From Amycolatopsis balhimycina FH 1894 (GTDB lineage Bacteria; Actinomycetota; Actinomycetes; Mycobacteriales; Pseudonocardiaceae), in NCBI RefSeq assembly GCF_000384295.1, contig NZ_KB913037.1, positions 5,452,822-5,516,821 of the forward strand: a DNA stretch of 64,000 nt, in the 5' to 3' direction. Shown here piece by piece: positions 1-7,890 of this stretch. The position numbers were made by a program, and so were the translations under genes. How positions within the stretch are numbered: the first letter of the stretch is position 1; every line of letters starts with the position of its first letter. Below the pieces are notes generated by a model. It saw only the letters and a list, made by a program, of their open reading frames with translations, had not been told where the DNA came from and ran no database searches.

Positions 1-165
1 TCCCCAGAGCAGGCCGAGTACGCCGGTGCCCAGCACGAACCCGGCGACCGTGGCCACCACCAGCATCCGGCGTGACGGCGCCGGGGCCCTGGTCACGGCC
101 TCGCCGGAGCCGGCCGGAGACTCGTCGAAGCCGGGACCGGTGTCGGTGCCCGTGGTGCTACGCAT
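1..165 (-). CDS. N-terminal part of a membrane protein, cut by the window edge
   Basis: An ATG at 163-165 (read leftward) follows a strong Shine-Dalgarno (GAGGAGG) with suitable spacing and opens a frame that stays open to base 1. The 55 visible residues are a polar, acidic, Ser/Gly/Pro-rich cytoplasmic tail of about 33 residues, then SRR and a hydrophobic stretch (MLVVATVAGFVLGTGVLGLL) that looks like a first transmembrane helix. The rest lies outside the window, so no family can be assigned. It is transcribed in the same direction as the zincin and septum-formation genes but is separated from them by about 130 bp. Confidence 0.7.
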   Translation of the reverse strand, partial: MRSTTGTDTGPGFDESPAGSGEAVTRAPAPSRRMLVVATVAGFVLGTGVLGLLWG

Positions 166-297
166 AGCCGCCTCCTCACCACCTGGGTGAGGAGCTATTT
201 CAGCTCACAATCCCGGATCGTGGTGCCTCAGCGCCGCGGCTGAGTCCGATTTGTCACCGAGCGGGCACCGCCGCGGCCGCGGGGGATCCGCGCCGGT

Positions 298-648
298 TCA
301 GCCCCAGCCGAGCTCGTGGAGCCGGGCGTCGTCGATGCCGAAGTGGTGGCCCAGCTCGTGCACGACGGTGATCAGGACCTCCTCGACGACCTCGTCTTCG
401 TCCTCGCACATGGCCAGGATCGGCTGCCGGTAGATCGAAATCCGGTCCGGCAGCACCCCGCCGTACGACGACGTCCGCTCGGTCAGCGCGATCCCGTGGT
501 AGAGCCCGAGGATGTCCGGCGCCTCGTCGTTGAACTCCTCGACGAGCACGACGACGTTGTCCATCGCGCGCGCGAACTCGGGCGGCACCTCGTCCAGGGC
601 TTCCGAGACCAGTTCCTCGAACCGCTCCCGGCTCATCTCGACGGGCAT
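298..648 (-). CDS. Zincin-like metallopeptidase (Rv3836-type)
   Basis: A small acidic protein of 116 residues carrying the zinc-metalloprotease motif HELGHHFGIDD near the C-terminus (the HExxH histidines plus a downstream Asp as likely third ligand) and ending HELGW. The size and motif fit the small zincin family found next to serS and a septum-formation protein in mycobacteria (Rv3836). Its substrate is unknown. Its ATG overlaps the upstream gene's stop as TGATG, so the two are probably translationally coupled. There is no signal peptide, so it acts in the cytoplasm. Confidence 0.85.
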   Translation of the reverse strand: MPVEMSRERFEELVSEALDEVPPEFARAMDNVVVLVEEFNDEAPDILGLYHGIALTERTSSYGGVLPDRISIYRQPILAMCEDEDEVVEEVLITVVHELGHHFGIDDARLHELGWG

Positions 649-1676
649 CAGCCGTTCTTCTTCGTCGACGGTGGAGTGGCGCTCGGCGAGGCCGGGCCGC
701 CGCCCCCGTCCGAAGGCGGGCCGCCGTCCTGCGGCTGACCGCCGTCGGTGCCCGCCGGCGCGGCCTTGAGGCTGCCGGTCACCGCCTGCAGGCCGCTCTT
801 GTCGGGCAGCGCCGCCGCCACCTTGCAGTTGACCTTGGCCGAGCCGACGTCCCAGCTTTCCTGCTCGCGCAGGTCCCAGGTCAGGATCAGGTGCTTCGCG
901 TCGAGGTCGGCGCCGCCGGTGTAGTCCGAGGCCGCCTTGGTGCACTCGGTGTCGAGCCACTTCTTCTGGTCGTCCTGCGACGGGTAGCCCTCTTTGAAGT
1001 TCGACTTGAGGTCGAGGGTCGCGATGATCTCGTACGAGTGCGGTTTCGCGCAGTCGATCGGGTCGCCGACGCCCTTGCCGAGCAGCGCCAGGCAGGTGCC
1101 CGGCCCGAAGACCAGCGACTGGTCCTGGTCCTTCGCCGGCCCGGTCGTCGGCAGCAGCTTGCCGCCGGGGCCCGCCCACTGCAGGCCGCAGCGCAGCTGG
1201 CGGTCGCCGTCGTCCCACTGCGATGGCGTCGGGCGGAGCAGGTTCGTCGTGAGCTTCCCGTACGGGTCGAGCCGGTGCCCGAGGTACGGCTTCACGTCCG
1301 CGGTGCACTTCTGCTGCGCGATCTGCTGCCACTGGTCCAGCGCCGGCACCGGCGCGCCCTCGGGGAACTGGGCGCCGATGTCCACCAGCGTGGTCACCTC
1401 GAACAGGTGCGGCTGGGTGCAGGTGACCTTGCGCGCGTCGCTCGCGTCCGGGTTGTCCCAGGTCAGGCAGCTGCCGGGCGGCGAGTGGAACGCTTCTTGG
1501 GCGGCCGCCGACAGCCGGCCGGCGCCACCACCGGCCCCGCCGGTGATGCCGCCGCTCCAGGAGAACACGACGCTGAGCGCGAGCGCGATGAGCGCGCCCG
1601 CGAAGATCCCGCCCATCACGACGCGGGTGCGCAGGGTCTGCGTGGCGGCGGGGAACCGATCGGCGCTGGGAGACAT
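648..1676 (-). CDS. Septum formation family membrane protein (Rv3835-type)
   Basis: A 342-residue protein with a short basic N-terminus, one transmembrane helix at about residues 20-42, and an extracytoplasmic region. That region holds two related halves, each with cysteine pairs and a CxQPH or CAKPHSYE motif (VTCTQPHLFEV and IDCAKPHSYEI). This looks like a tandem septum-formation domain (Pfam Septum_form). The C-terminal 50 residues are Gly/Pro/Ser-rich and probably disordered. Rv3835 of M. tuberculosis has the same neighbours (zincin, serS). A wall or division role is inferred from the family name only. It is the first gene of a coupled pair with the zincin. Confidence 0.8.
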   Translation of the reverse strand: MSPSADRFPAATQTLRTRVVMGGIFAGALIALALSVVFSWSGGITGGAGGGAGRLSAAAQEAFHSPPGSCLTWDNPDASDARKVTCTQPHLFEVTTLVDIGAQFPEGAPVPALDQWQQIAQQKCTADVKPYLGHRLDPYGKLTTNLLRPTPSQWDDGDRQLRCGLQWAGPGGKLLPTTGPAKDQDQSLVFGPGTCLALLGKGVGDPIDCAKPHSYEIIATLDLKSNFKEGYPSQDDQKKWLDTECTKAASDYTGGADLDAKHLILTWDLREQESWDVGSAKVNCKVAAALPDKSGLQAVTGSLKAAPAGTDGGQPQDGGPPSDGGGGPASPSATPPSTKKNG

Positions 1677-1770
1677 CGCAGTCCATGATGCCCGCGCCGC
1701 GCATGACGTGCGCGGTCCGGGTGGTTAGGGTGGTCACGGTTTCGCGGTGGCCGGTGATTACGGAGCGCAC

Positions 1771-2379
1771 ATGACGCAGGACAACAACGCTGGGGACCAG
1801 CCGCCCCCCGAGCCGCCGAAGCGCGGTTCGATGAGGTTCCAGGACTCCAACACCCAACCCCGCGAGCCCTCGCTCGCCGAGCAGCGCGCGCGCCGGCAGG
1901 CGCTCGTCCAGGAGGAACGCGACGAGGAGCTGGCCCGCCAGGCCGACGCCAAGGCGGCCACGCGGCGCAAGATCCTGATCGGCAGCGGCGTCACGGTCGG
2001 GCTCGTCGGCCTGGTCGCGACGTACTACTCGGTCGCGAAGCCGACCGAAGTCACGGCGGTCTGCACCGACGCGAGCGGGGTCGTCCAGAACGACGACAAC
2101 TGCGACGAGAACTACGTGACGACCCACGGCGGCCACGTCAGCGGCGGCTTCCTGTTCCTGCCGATCGTGGGCGGCGGGTTCAACAGCTACCGCTACAACT
2201 ACGGCGGCAGCGGCACGATCGGGCAGCACGTCTCGGGTGGTTCCTACGATCCGCCGTCGTCGCGCAGCAACGTCAACACGAAGTCCGGCAAGTCCGTCCA
2301 GCGCGGCGGGTTCGGCATCAGCGGCAAGAGCAGCGGCACCGGGGGCACCGGCGGCAGCGGCAAGAGCGGGGGATCGTAG
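1771..2379 (+). CDS. DUF1190/YgiB-YjfM-like membrane-anchored protein
   Basis: A 202-residue protein. A proline-rich, highly charged N-terminal segment of about 65 residues is followed by one transmembrane helix (KILIGSGVTVGLVGLVATYY), a small domain with two cysteines (VCTDASG, DNCDENY), then a Gly/Ser/Tyr-rich tail containing VQRGGFG. Enterobacterial DUF1190 proteins (YgiB, YjfM) have the same plan: a membrane anchor, a Cys-containing patch, a glycine-rich stretch and a terminal RGGFG motif. The gene touches the ATP-grasp ligase gene directly downstream, just as ygiB/yjfM precede ygiC/yjfC. I chose ATG 1771 over an upstream GTG because GGAG lies at the right distance. Homology is inferred from layout and short motifs. 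Confidence 0.7.
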   Translation: MTQDNNAGDQPPPEPPKRGSMRFQDSNTQPREPSLAEQRARRQALVQEERDEELARQADAKAATRRKILIGSGVTVGLVGLVATYYSVAKPTEVTAVCTDASGVVQNDDNCDENYVTTHGGHVSGGFLFLPIVGGGFNSYRYNYGGSGTIGQHVSGGSYDPPSSRSNVNTKSGKSVQRGGFGISGKSSGTGGTGGSGKSGGS

Positions 2380-3546
2380 GTGTACCGGGACCGGCGTGAG
2401 CCGCGGCGTGACTGGCAGCGGACCGTCGAAGAGCAGGGACTCGTCTACGGCACGCCGGCCCGCGACAGCAGCGGCCGGGTGCGGCCGTACTGGGACGAGT
2501 CGGTGCACTACGTCTTCGACATGGACGAGGTCCTCTCGCTCGAGGCCGACGTCGAACTGCTCCACTCGATGTGCCTCGAAGCCGTCGACAACGTCGTGAC
2601 GACCGAGGGCTACCAGCGGTTCGGCATCCCCGAGTGGGTCTGGCCGCACATCGCCGAGTCGTGGAAGCGGCAGGACCCGCACGTCTACGGCCGGTTCGAC
2701 CTGCGCTACGACGGCAAGTCGCCGGCGAAGCTGCTGGAGTACAACGCGGACACGCCGACCACGCTGCTGGAGGCGTCGCTGCTGCAGTGGCACTGGAAGA
2801 CCGACGTCTTCCCGGACGACGACCAGTGGAACTCGATCCACGAAAAGCTCGTCGAACGGTGGTCTTTCCTGCGGGACAAGCTGCCGTCCAACGAGCTGCA
2901 CTTCACCTGGTCGGCGGCGGATCCGTCCGGCGAGGACAACGTCACCACGGCGTACCTGCAGGAGACCGCGGCCGAGGCCGGCCTCGACACGGTCGGGCTG
3001 GCGATCGAGGAGATCGGCTGGGACCCGGTGCTCAAGCGGTTCGTCGACCTCGAAGAGGCGCAGATGGCGACCGTGCTGAAGCTGTACCCGTGGGAATGGG
3101 TGGTCGACGAGGAGTTCGGCCGCAACGCCGTCGAGTCGCTGCCGCGGACGCTGTGGATCGAGCCGCTGTGGAAGATGATCCTCTCCAACAAGACGCTGCT
3201 GGCGATCCTGTGGGAGAACTACCCGGGCCACCCGAACCTGCTGCCCGCCTTCGCCGACGACCCTGGCCTGCTGACGGAGTACGTCCGCAAGCCGAAGCTG
3301 GGCCGCGAGGGCGCGAACGTGCAGATCGTCGCGACCGGGTACGAGACCCAGACCGACGGCGTCTACGGCGCCGAAGGGTTCGTCTACCAGGCGTTCGACC
3401 CGCTGCCCGAGTTCGACGGCTACCGGCCGGCGCTCGGCGCGTGGATCGTCGGCGACAGCGCGGCGGGGCTGGGCATCCGCGAGACCGGCGGCCTGGTCAC
3501 CGACGACGGTGCCGCTTTCGTCCCCCATCGCATCCCCGAAGCGTGA
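2380..3546 (+). CDS. Glutathionylspermidine synthase-like ATP-grasp amidoligase (YgiC/YjfC family)
   Basis: A 388-residue protein matching the C-terminal synthetase part of glutathionylspermidine synthase (Pfam GSP_synth). Landmarks are YGRFDLRYDGK, LLEYNADTPTTLLEAS, QWNSIHEKL and the C-terminal KPKLGREGANVQIV, typical of the ATP- and Mg-binding ATP-grasp fold. It would form an amide bond between a peptide or carboxylate and an amine using ATP. No CHAP amidase domain is attached, so it is the stand-alone type whose substrate is not known. The GTG start lies immediately after the previous stop, and a DUF350 gene follows after 44 bp. The trio is one operon. Confidence 0.88.
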   Translation: MYRDRREPRRDWQRTVEEQGLVYGTPARDSSGRVRPYWDESVHYVFDMDEVLSLEADVELLHSMCLEAVDNVVTTEGYQRFGIPEWVWPHIAESWKRQDPHVYGRFDLRYDGKSPAKLLEYNADTPTTLLEASLLQWHWKTDVFPDDDQWNSIHEKLVERWSFLRDKLPSNELHFTWSAADPSGEDNVTTAYLQETAAEAGLDTVGLAIEEIGWDPVLKRFVDLEEAQMATVLKLYPWEWVVDEEFGRNAVESLPRTLWIEPLWKMILSNKTLLAILWENYPGHPNLLPAFADDPGLLTEYVRKPKLGREGANVQIVATGYETQTDGVYGAEGFVYQAFDPLPEFDGYRPALGAWIVGDSAAGLGIRETGGLVTDDGAAFVPHRIPEA

Positions 3547-3590
3547 TACAACACCTGCGCTGATCAGCTCTTTCCACCTGGGAGAAACTC

Positions 3591-4043
3591 GTGACCTCGA
3601 CCCTTGCGCTGTCCGACACGTTCGGCTCCGACCTCGTACGGGGGATCGGCGCGATCCTGCTGTACGGCGTCGTCGGACTGCTGCTGATGTTCGCCGGGTT
3701 CTACGCGATCGACTGGACCACGCCCGGCAAGCTGTCGAAGCTGGTGCACGCGGGCCTGCCGAACGCGGTGATCGTGACCGCGTCCGGGATGCTCTCGATG
3801 GCGTTCATCGTCGTCGTGGCGATCTTCAACTCGGCGAGCGACCTCACCGAGGGCCTGATCACGTCGCTCGTCTACGGCCTGATCGGGATCGTCGTCCAGG
3901 TCGTCGCGGTGCGGCTGCTGGAGTGGGCGACCCGCATCGACGTCGCCTCGACCATCGAGAGCGAGGAATTCGCGCCGGTGAGCGTCGTCGTCGCGGCGGC
4001 GCACCTCGGCCTGGGCCTCGTGGTGGCGGTCGGCATTTCCTGA
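3591..4043 (+). CDS. DUF350 (YjfL-type) inner-membrane protein
   Basis: A 150-residue protein with four predicted membrane helices in two related halves (RGIGAILLYGVVGLLLMFAG and the later TSLVYGLIGIVVQVVAVRLL). This is the usual pattern of the DUF350/YjfL family. The GTG start has GGGAGA eight bases upstream. It is the third gene of the DUF1190-like / ATP-grasp / DUF350 operon. The family is often found with a glutathionylspermidine-synthase-like ligase, so it may anchor or transport the ligase product. The molecular function is unknown. Confidence 0.85.
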   Translation: MTSTLALSDTFGSDLVRGIGAILLYGVVGLLLMFAGFYAIDWTTPGKLSKLVHAGLPNAVIVTASGMLSMAFIVVVAIFNSASDLTEGLITSLVYGLIGIVVQVVAVRLLEWATRIDVASTIESEEFAPVSVVVAAAHLGLGLVVAVGIS

Positions 4044-4069
4044 GCGTGGCCCCGCTCATCCGTTCGCAC

Positions 4070-4075
4070 TAGCGT
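4070..4075 (+). promoter_or_regulatory. -10 box (TAGCGT) for a leaderless transcript
   Basis: TAGCGT ends 7 nt before the GTG at 4083, and no Shine-Dalgarno is present. The spacing would place the transcription start at or next to the start codon. Confidence 0.5.
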
Positions 4076-4082
4076 GGGTTCC

Positions 4083-4988
4083 GTGCGCCTGCTGAGGACA
4101 CCGGACGACCGGTTCACGGACCTGCCCGACTTCCCCTTCGAGCCTCGGTACGCCGAACTCGCCGACCCCCACGGCGGCGTGATCAGAGTGGGATACGTGG
4201 AGGCCGGGCCGTCCGACGGGCCACCGGTGCTCCTGCTGCACGGCGAACCCAGCTGGTCGTTCCTGTACCGGAAGATGCTGCCGGTGCTGGCCTCGGCGGG
4301 GCTGCGCGCGATCGCGCCGGACCTGGTCGGCTTCGGCCGGTCGGACAAGCCGGGCGACCTGGCGGACCACACCTACGCCCGGCACGTCGAATGGATGCGC
4401 GGCTTCGCGTTCGACGCCTTGGACCTGCGGGACGTGACGCTGGTCGGCCAGGACTGGGGCGGCCTGATCGGGCTGCGCATGGTCGCCGCGGAGCCGTCCC
4501 GGTTCTCGCGCGTGGTCGCGGCGAACACGGGCCTGCCGACCGGCGACGTCGACATGCCCGCGGCGTGGCACGCGTTCCGTGAGGCGGTGAAGAAGGCGCC
4601 GGTGCTGGACATCGGACGGTTCGTCCAGTCGGGCTGCGCCTCTTCGCTGTCGGACGCCGAGCGCGCCGCGTACGACGCGCCGTTCCCGAACGAGATGTAC
4701 AAAGCCGGCCCGCGGTCGATGCCTTCGCTGGTGCCGTACCGGCCGGACGACCCGGCGTCGTCGGCCAACCGAGCCGCGTGGAAGACGTTGACCGAGCTGG
4801 ACCTGCCGTTCCTGGTGGCGTTCTCCGACAGCGACCCGATCACGGGCGGAATGGCGCCGGTGCTGAAGCGCGCGATGCGCGGGGCGCAGGGACTGGAGCA
4901 CCCGGTGATCGCGGGAGCCGGCCACTTCCTGCAGGAGGACGCGGGCGAGGAGCTGGCCGAGCACGTGGCGCGGTTCGTGCGGGGCTGA
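4083..4988 (+). CDS. Haloalkane dehalogenase (DhlA/DhmA-like alpha/beta hydrolase)
   Basis: A 301-residue alpha/beta hydrolase. HGEPSW forms the oxyanion-hole region. GQDWGG carries the nucleophile Asp124 followed by Trp125, the first halide-binding residue at the same numbering as DhlA. An Asp in FSDSDPITG is the probable acid, and GAGHFLQED gives the base, about His281. Hydrolysis of short haloalkanes or related halides to alcohols in the cytoplasm is expected for the family; the natural substrate is unknown. The GTG at 4083 gives the family's usual MRLLRTPDDRF opening. The stop codon lies inside the left end of a 168-bp palindrome. Confidence 0.85.
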   Translation: MRLLRTPDDRFTDLPDFPFEPRYAELADPHGGVIRVGYVEAGPSDGPPVLLLHGEPSWSFLYRKMLPVLASAGLRAIAPDLVGFGRSDKPGDLADHTYARHVEWMRGFAFDALDLRDVTLVGQDWGGLIGLRMVAAEPSRFSRVVAANTGLPTGDVDMPAAWHAFREAVKKAPVLDIGRFVQSGCASSLSDAERAAYDAPFPNEMYKAGPRSMPSLVPYRPDDPASSANRAAWKTLTELDLPFLVAFSDSDPITGGMAPVLKRAMRGAQGLEHPVIAGAGHFLQEDAGEELAEHVARFVRG

Positions 4989-5152
4989 GCTGCCCCCGTT
5001 TTCCACGCTGGCGGAGGGCACCGACAGTTTTGCCCGCCAAAGCCGTGAATGGCACATTGAGGGACTCTAAGTCCCTCAATGTGCCATTCACGGCTTTTCG
5101 CAGTTCAGGACTGTCGGTACCCCTCGCCAGCGTGGAATCGGGGGCTGCTCAG
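4985..5152. repeat. 168-bp palindrome bridging two convergent stop codons
   Basis: The core is a perfect 28-bp inverted repeat (5039-5066 and 5070-5097, starting AAAGCCGTGAATGGCACA) around a 3-nt loop. Outside it, imperfect arms continue: 4985 onward reads CTGAGCTGCCCCCG then TTCCACGCTGGCG, and the opposite strand from 5152 reads CTGAGCAGCCCCCG then TTCCACGCTGGCG. The element ends at the stop codons: TGA 4986-4988 of the dehalogenase and the TGA (5149-5151 on the other strand) of the aminotransferase are the same bases of its two mirrored ends. It can act as a bidirectional terminator. Its size and symmetry suggest a MITE-like repeat. Confidence 0.85.
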
Positions 5153-6441
5153 GACAAAGCCGCGTGCGTCGCCGTCAGGGAGTCCACCAGGATGTCCAGG
5201 CCCTCCTGGGCTTCGTCCGCGGTGAGCGTCATCGGCGGGCCCAGGCGCAGCACGTTGCCGTGCAACCCGCCCTTGCCGATCAGCAGCCCGCGCTTCTTCG
5301 TCTCCTCCAGCATCCGCGCCGCCGCCGCGACATTCGGCGTGGTTGTCCCCGGCTTGATCAGCTCCACCCCGATCATCAGCCCCTTGCCGCGCACCTCGGC
5401 GACCAGCGGGCAGTCGAAAGCACGCAGTCCCGACAGCAGTTGCGCGCCCCGGGCCGCGCAGTTCGCCTGCAGGTCGTGGTCCTTGATGTAGTCCAGCACC
5501 GCCGTCGCGCCCGCCATCGACACCGGGTTGCCGCCGAACGTCGAGAACGACTGCGCCTGGAAACAGTCCAGCACGTCTCCGCGCGCCACGACGCCACCGA
5601 CCGCGAGGCCGTTGCCCAGGCCCTTCGCGAACGTCATCATGTCCGGCGTCACGCCGTGGGCCTCGATGCCCCAGAAGTGCTCGCCCGTGCGGCCCCAGCC
5701 GGTCTGGACCTCGTCCGAGATGAACAGCACCCCGTACTCGTCGAGCACCTCCTTCATGGCCCGGAACAGGCCGTCCGGCGGGAGGCTGAACCCGCCGACG
5801 CCCTGGATCGGCTCGGCGATCAGGCACGCCACGTCGCCCGCGGTGGCCGTGGCCAGCACGTCGACCAGGTCCGCGACACAGGCGTCGATGTAGTCCGCGT
5901 CCGACATGTCCCGGAACGGGCTGCGATACCGGTAGCCACCGTGGACGTAGCTGACCTTGACCGGGCTCAGTGCCGACGCCGACCAGCCGCGGTTGCCGGT
6001 GATCGCGACCGTCCCGAACGAACGGCCGTGGTAGGAGTTCCGCATCGCCAGCACCTGGTTGCTGCGCCGGAACTGCGTCGCGAGCATCAGCGCCGTGTCG
6101 TTGGCTTCGCTGCCGGAGTTCGTGAAGAACACCTTCGCGTCCGGGATGCCGGACAGCTTCGCGATCCGCTCCGCCAGCTCGACCTGCGACCGGATCAGGT
6201 ACAGCGTCGAGGTGTGCAGGATGCCCGTGTCGAGCTGCTTGCGGACCGCGTCGCCGATCTCGGCGACGTCGTAGCCCATCGAGTTGGTCAGCACCCCAGC
6301 GAAGAAGTCCAGGTAGGTGCGGCCCTGCGCGTCCGTCATCCGGCGGTCGTGCGCGTGCACGATCTCGATCGGCTCTTCGTAGAGCAAGGACATCCAGCTC
6401 GGCATCACGGCGCGGTGGCGGGCCAGCAGCTCGTCGGTCAT
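5149..6441 (-). CDS. Class III PLP aminotransferase (AGXT2-like)
   Basis: A 430-residue fold-type I class III aminotransferase. Visible landmarks are TNSGSEANDTA (cofactor phosphate loop), SYHGRSFG, EPIQGVGGF, FISDEVQTGWGRTG (the Asp contacting the PLP ring nitrogen) and the Schiff-base Lys273 in FAKGLGNG. The pattern resembles alanine-glyoxylate, beta-alanine and omega-amino-acid aminotransferases, so the amino donor cannot be fixed from sequence. The ATG at 6441 has GAGGAGG eight bases upstream and is preferred to a start 27 bp earlier. It is divergent from serS and convergent with the dehalogenase across the palindrome. Confidence 0.88.
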   Translation of the reverse strand: MTDELLARHRAVMPSWMSLLYEEPIEIVHAHDRRMTDAQGRTYLDFFAGVLTNSMGYDVAEIGDAVRKQLDTGILHTSTLYLIRSQVELAERIAKLSGIPDAKVFFTNSGSEANDTALMLATQFRRSNQVLAMRNSYHGRSFGTVAITGNRGWSASALSPVKVSYVHGGYRYRSPFRDMSDADYIDACVADLVDVLATATAGDVACLIAEPIQGVGGFSLPPDGLFRAMKEVLDEYGVLFISDEVQTGWGRTGEHFWGIEAHGVTPDMMTFAKGLGNGLAVGGVVARGDVLDCFQAQSFSTFGGNPVSMAGATAVLDYIKDHDLQANCAARGAQLLSGLRAFDCPLVAEVRGKGLMIGVELIKPGTTTPNVAAAARMLEETKKRGLLIGKGGLHGNVLRLGPPMTLTADEAQEGLDILVDSLTATHAALS

Positions 6442-6549
6442 TCGGACGCCTCCTCTGCGAGTCTCCAAGGAGTATGGGGATGCCGTGAACAGCGCTTCAA
6501 CGATCAGACTGTCGGGATAACCCGGTAGGGCCGCACAGTCTGTACGGAC

Positions 6550-6555
6550 TACCCT
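6550..6555 (+). promoter_or_regulatory. -10 box (TACCCT) for serS
   Basis: TACCCT ends 8 nt before the GTG start at 6564, and no ribosome binding site is visible, so a leaderless serS mRNA is likely. Confidence 0.5.
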
Positions 6556-6563
6556 CTGTCCTC

Positions 6564-7826
6564 GTGATTGACCCCAGGACTCTGCGCGATGACCCGGAAG
6601 CCGTGCGCGCGTCGCAGCGCGCCCGTGGCGAGGACGAAGGAGTGGTCGACAAACTGCTCTCCCTCGACACCCGGCGCCGGTCTTCGATCGCGGCCGCCGA
6701 CAAGCTGCGCAACGAGCAGAAGCTGCTGGGCAAGCAGATCCCGAAGGCGCCGCCCGAGGAGAAGCAGCGGCTGCTGGCCACGGCCAAGGAGCTCGCCGCG
6801 CAGGTCAAGGCCGCCGAAGTCGAGCAGAACACCGCGTCGGAGGAGTTCGACCAGCTCTTCCGCACCTTGCCGAACCTCGTCCACCCGGACGCGCCGGTCG
6901 GCGGCGAAGACGACTTCACCGTGCTCAAGCACGTCGGCGAGCCGACGAAGCTCGGCTTCACCCCGAAGGACCACCTCGAGCTGCTCGAAGCGCTCGGCGG
7001 CGTCGACATGGAACGCGGCGCGAAAGTGTCGGGCTCGCGGTTCTACTTCCTCACCGGCGTCGGCGCGCAGCTGCAGCTCGGCCTGCTCAACATGGCCATC
7101 GCGCAGGCGCTCGAAAACGGCTTCACGCCGATGATCACGCCGTCGCTGGTTCGCCCCGAGATCATGGCCGGCACCGGCTTCCTCGGCCAGCACTCGAGCG
7201 AGATCTACCACCTCGAGGACGACGACCTCTACCTCGTCGGCACGTCGGAGGTGCCGCTCGCCGGCTTCCACGCCGACGAGATCCTCGACCTGAAGGACGG
7301 GCCGAACCGCTACGCGGGCTGGTCGTCCTGCTACCGCCGCGAGGCAGGCTCGTACGGCAAGGACACCCGCGGCATCATCCGCGTCCACCAGTTCGACAAG
7401 GTGGAGATGTTCGTCTACACCAAGCCGGACGACGCCGAGGCCGAGCACGAGCGGCTGCTCGGCTGGGAAGAGCAGATGCTGGCGAAGATCGAGGTGCCCT
7501 ACCGGGTGATCGACACCGCGACCGGCGACCTCGGCACGTCCGCGCACCGCAAGTTCGACTGCGAGGCGTGGATCCCGACGCAGGAGACCTACCGCGAGCT
7601 GACCTCGACGTCGAACTGCACGACGTTCCAGGCCCGCCGCCTCTCGGTCCGCTACCGCGACGAGAACGGCAAGCCCCAGATCGCCGCGACGCTCAACGGC
7701 ACCCTGGCCACCACCCGGTGGATCGTCGCGATCGTCGAGAACCACCAGCAGGAGGACGGGTCCGTCCGCGTGCCCGAGGCGCTGCGCCCGTTCGTCGGTG
7801 GCAAGGAAGTCCTCACCCCTCGCTGA
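6564..7826 (+). CDS. serS: Seryl-tRNA synthetase
   Basis: A 420-residue class II synthetase that charges tRNA-Ser (and tRNA-Sec where present) with serine. The N-terminal 110 residues form the antiparallel coiled-coil arm ([16 protein letters not shown] to [13 protein letters not shown]). The catalytic core has motif 2 ([17 protein letters not shown]), the serine-binding TSEVPL region, and motif 3 ([19 protein letters not shown]). Length and motifs match actinobacterial SerRS. It starts at GTG with only a -10 box upstream. A DUF3558 lipoprotein gene follows 64 bp later with its own Shine-Dalgarno. Confidence 0.98.
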   Translation: MIDPRTLRDDPEAVRASQRARGEDEGVVDKLLSLDTRRRSSIAAADKLRNEQKLLGKQIPKAPPEEKQRLLATAKELAAQVKAAEVEQNTASEEFDQLFRTLPNLVHPDAPVGGEDDFTVLKHVGEPTKLGFTPKDHLELLEALGGVDMERGAKVSGSRFYFLTGVGAQLQLGLLNMAIAQALENGFTPMITPSLVRPEIMAGTGFLGQHSSEIYHLEDDDLYLVGTSEVPLAGFHADEILDLKDGPNRYAGWSSCYRREAGSYGKDTRGIIRVHQFDKVEMFVYTKPDDAEAEHERLLGWEEQMLAKIEVPYRVIDTATGDLGTSAHRKFDCEAWIPTQETYRELTSTSNCTTFQARRLSVRYRDENGKPQIAATLNGTLATTRWIVAIVENHQQEDGSVRVPEALRPFVGGKEVLTPR

Positions 7827-7890
7827 ATCCGGTGGATCCGCGGTGCTGCTCCGTTCGTCCCAGTAGTGTCCGGGCCGAACGGGAGGACCC

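Noticed and set aside
298..3528. Very long minus-strand open frame of 1076 codons
   Set aside because: It is out of frame with the recognisable proteins on both strands (septum-formation protein, ATP-grasp ligase). Its translation is Arg/Val/Asp-rich without motifs, as expected for the antisense of high-GC genes. Only its last 116 codons are a gene (the zincin).
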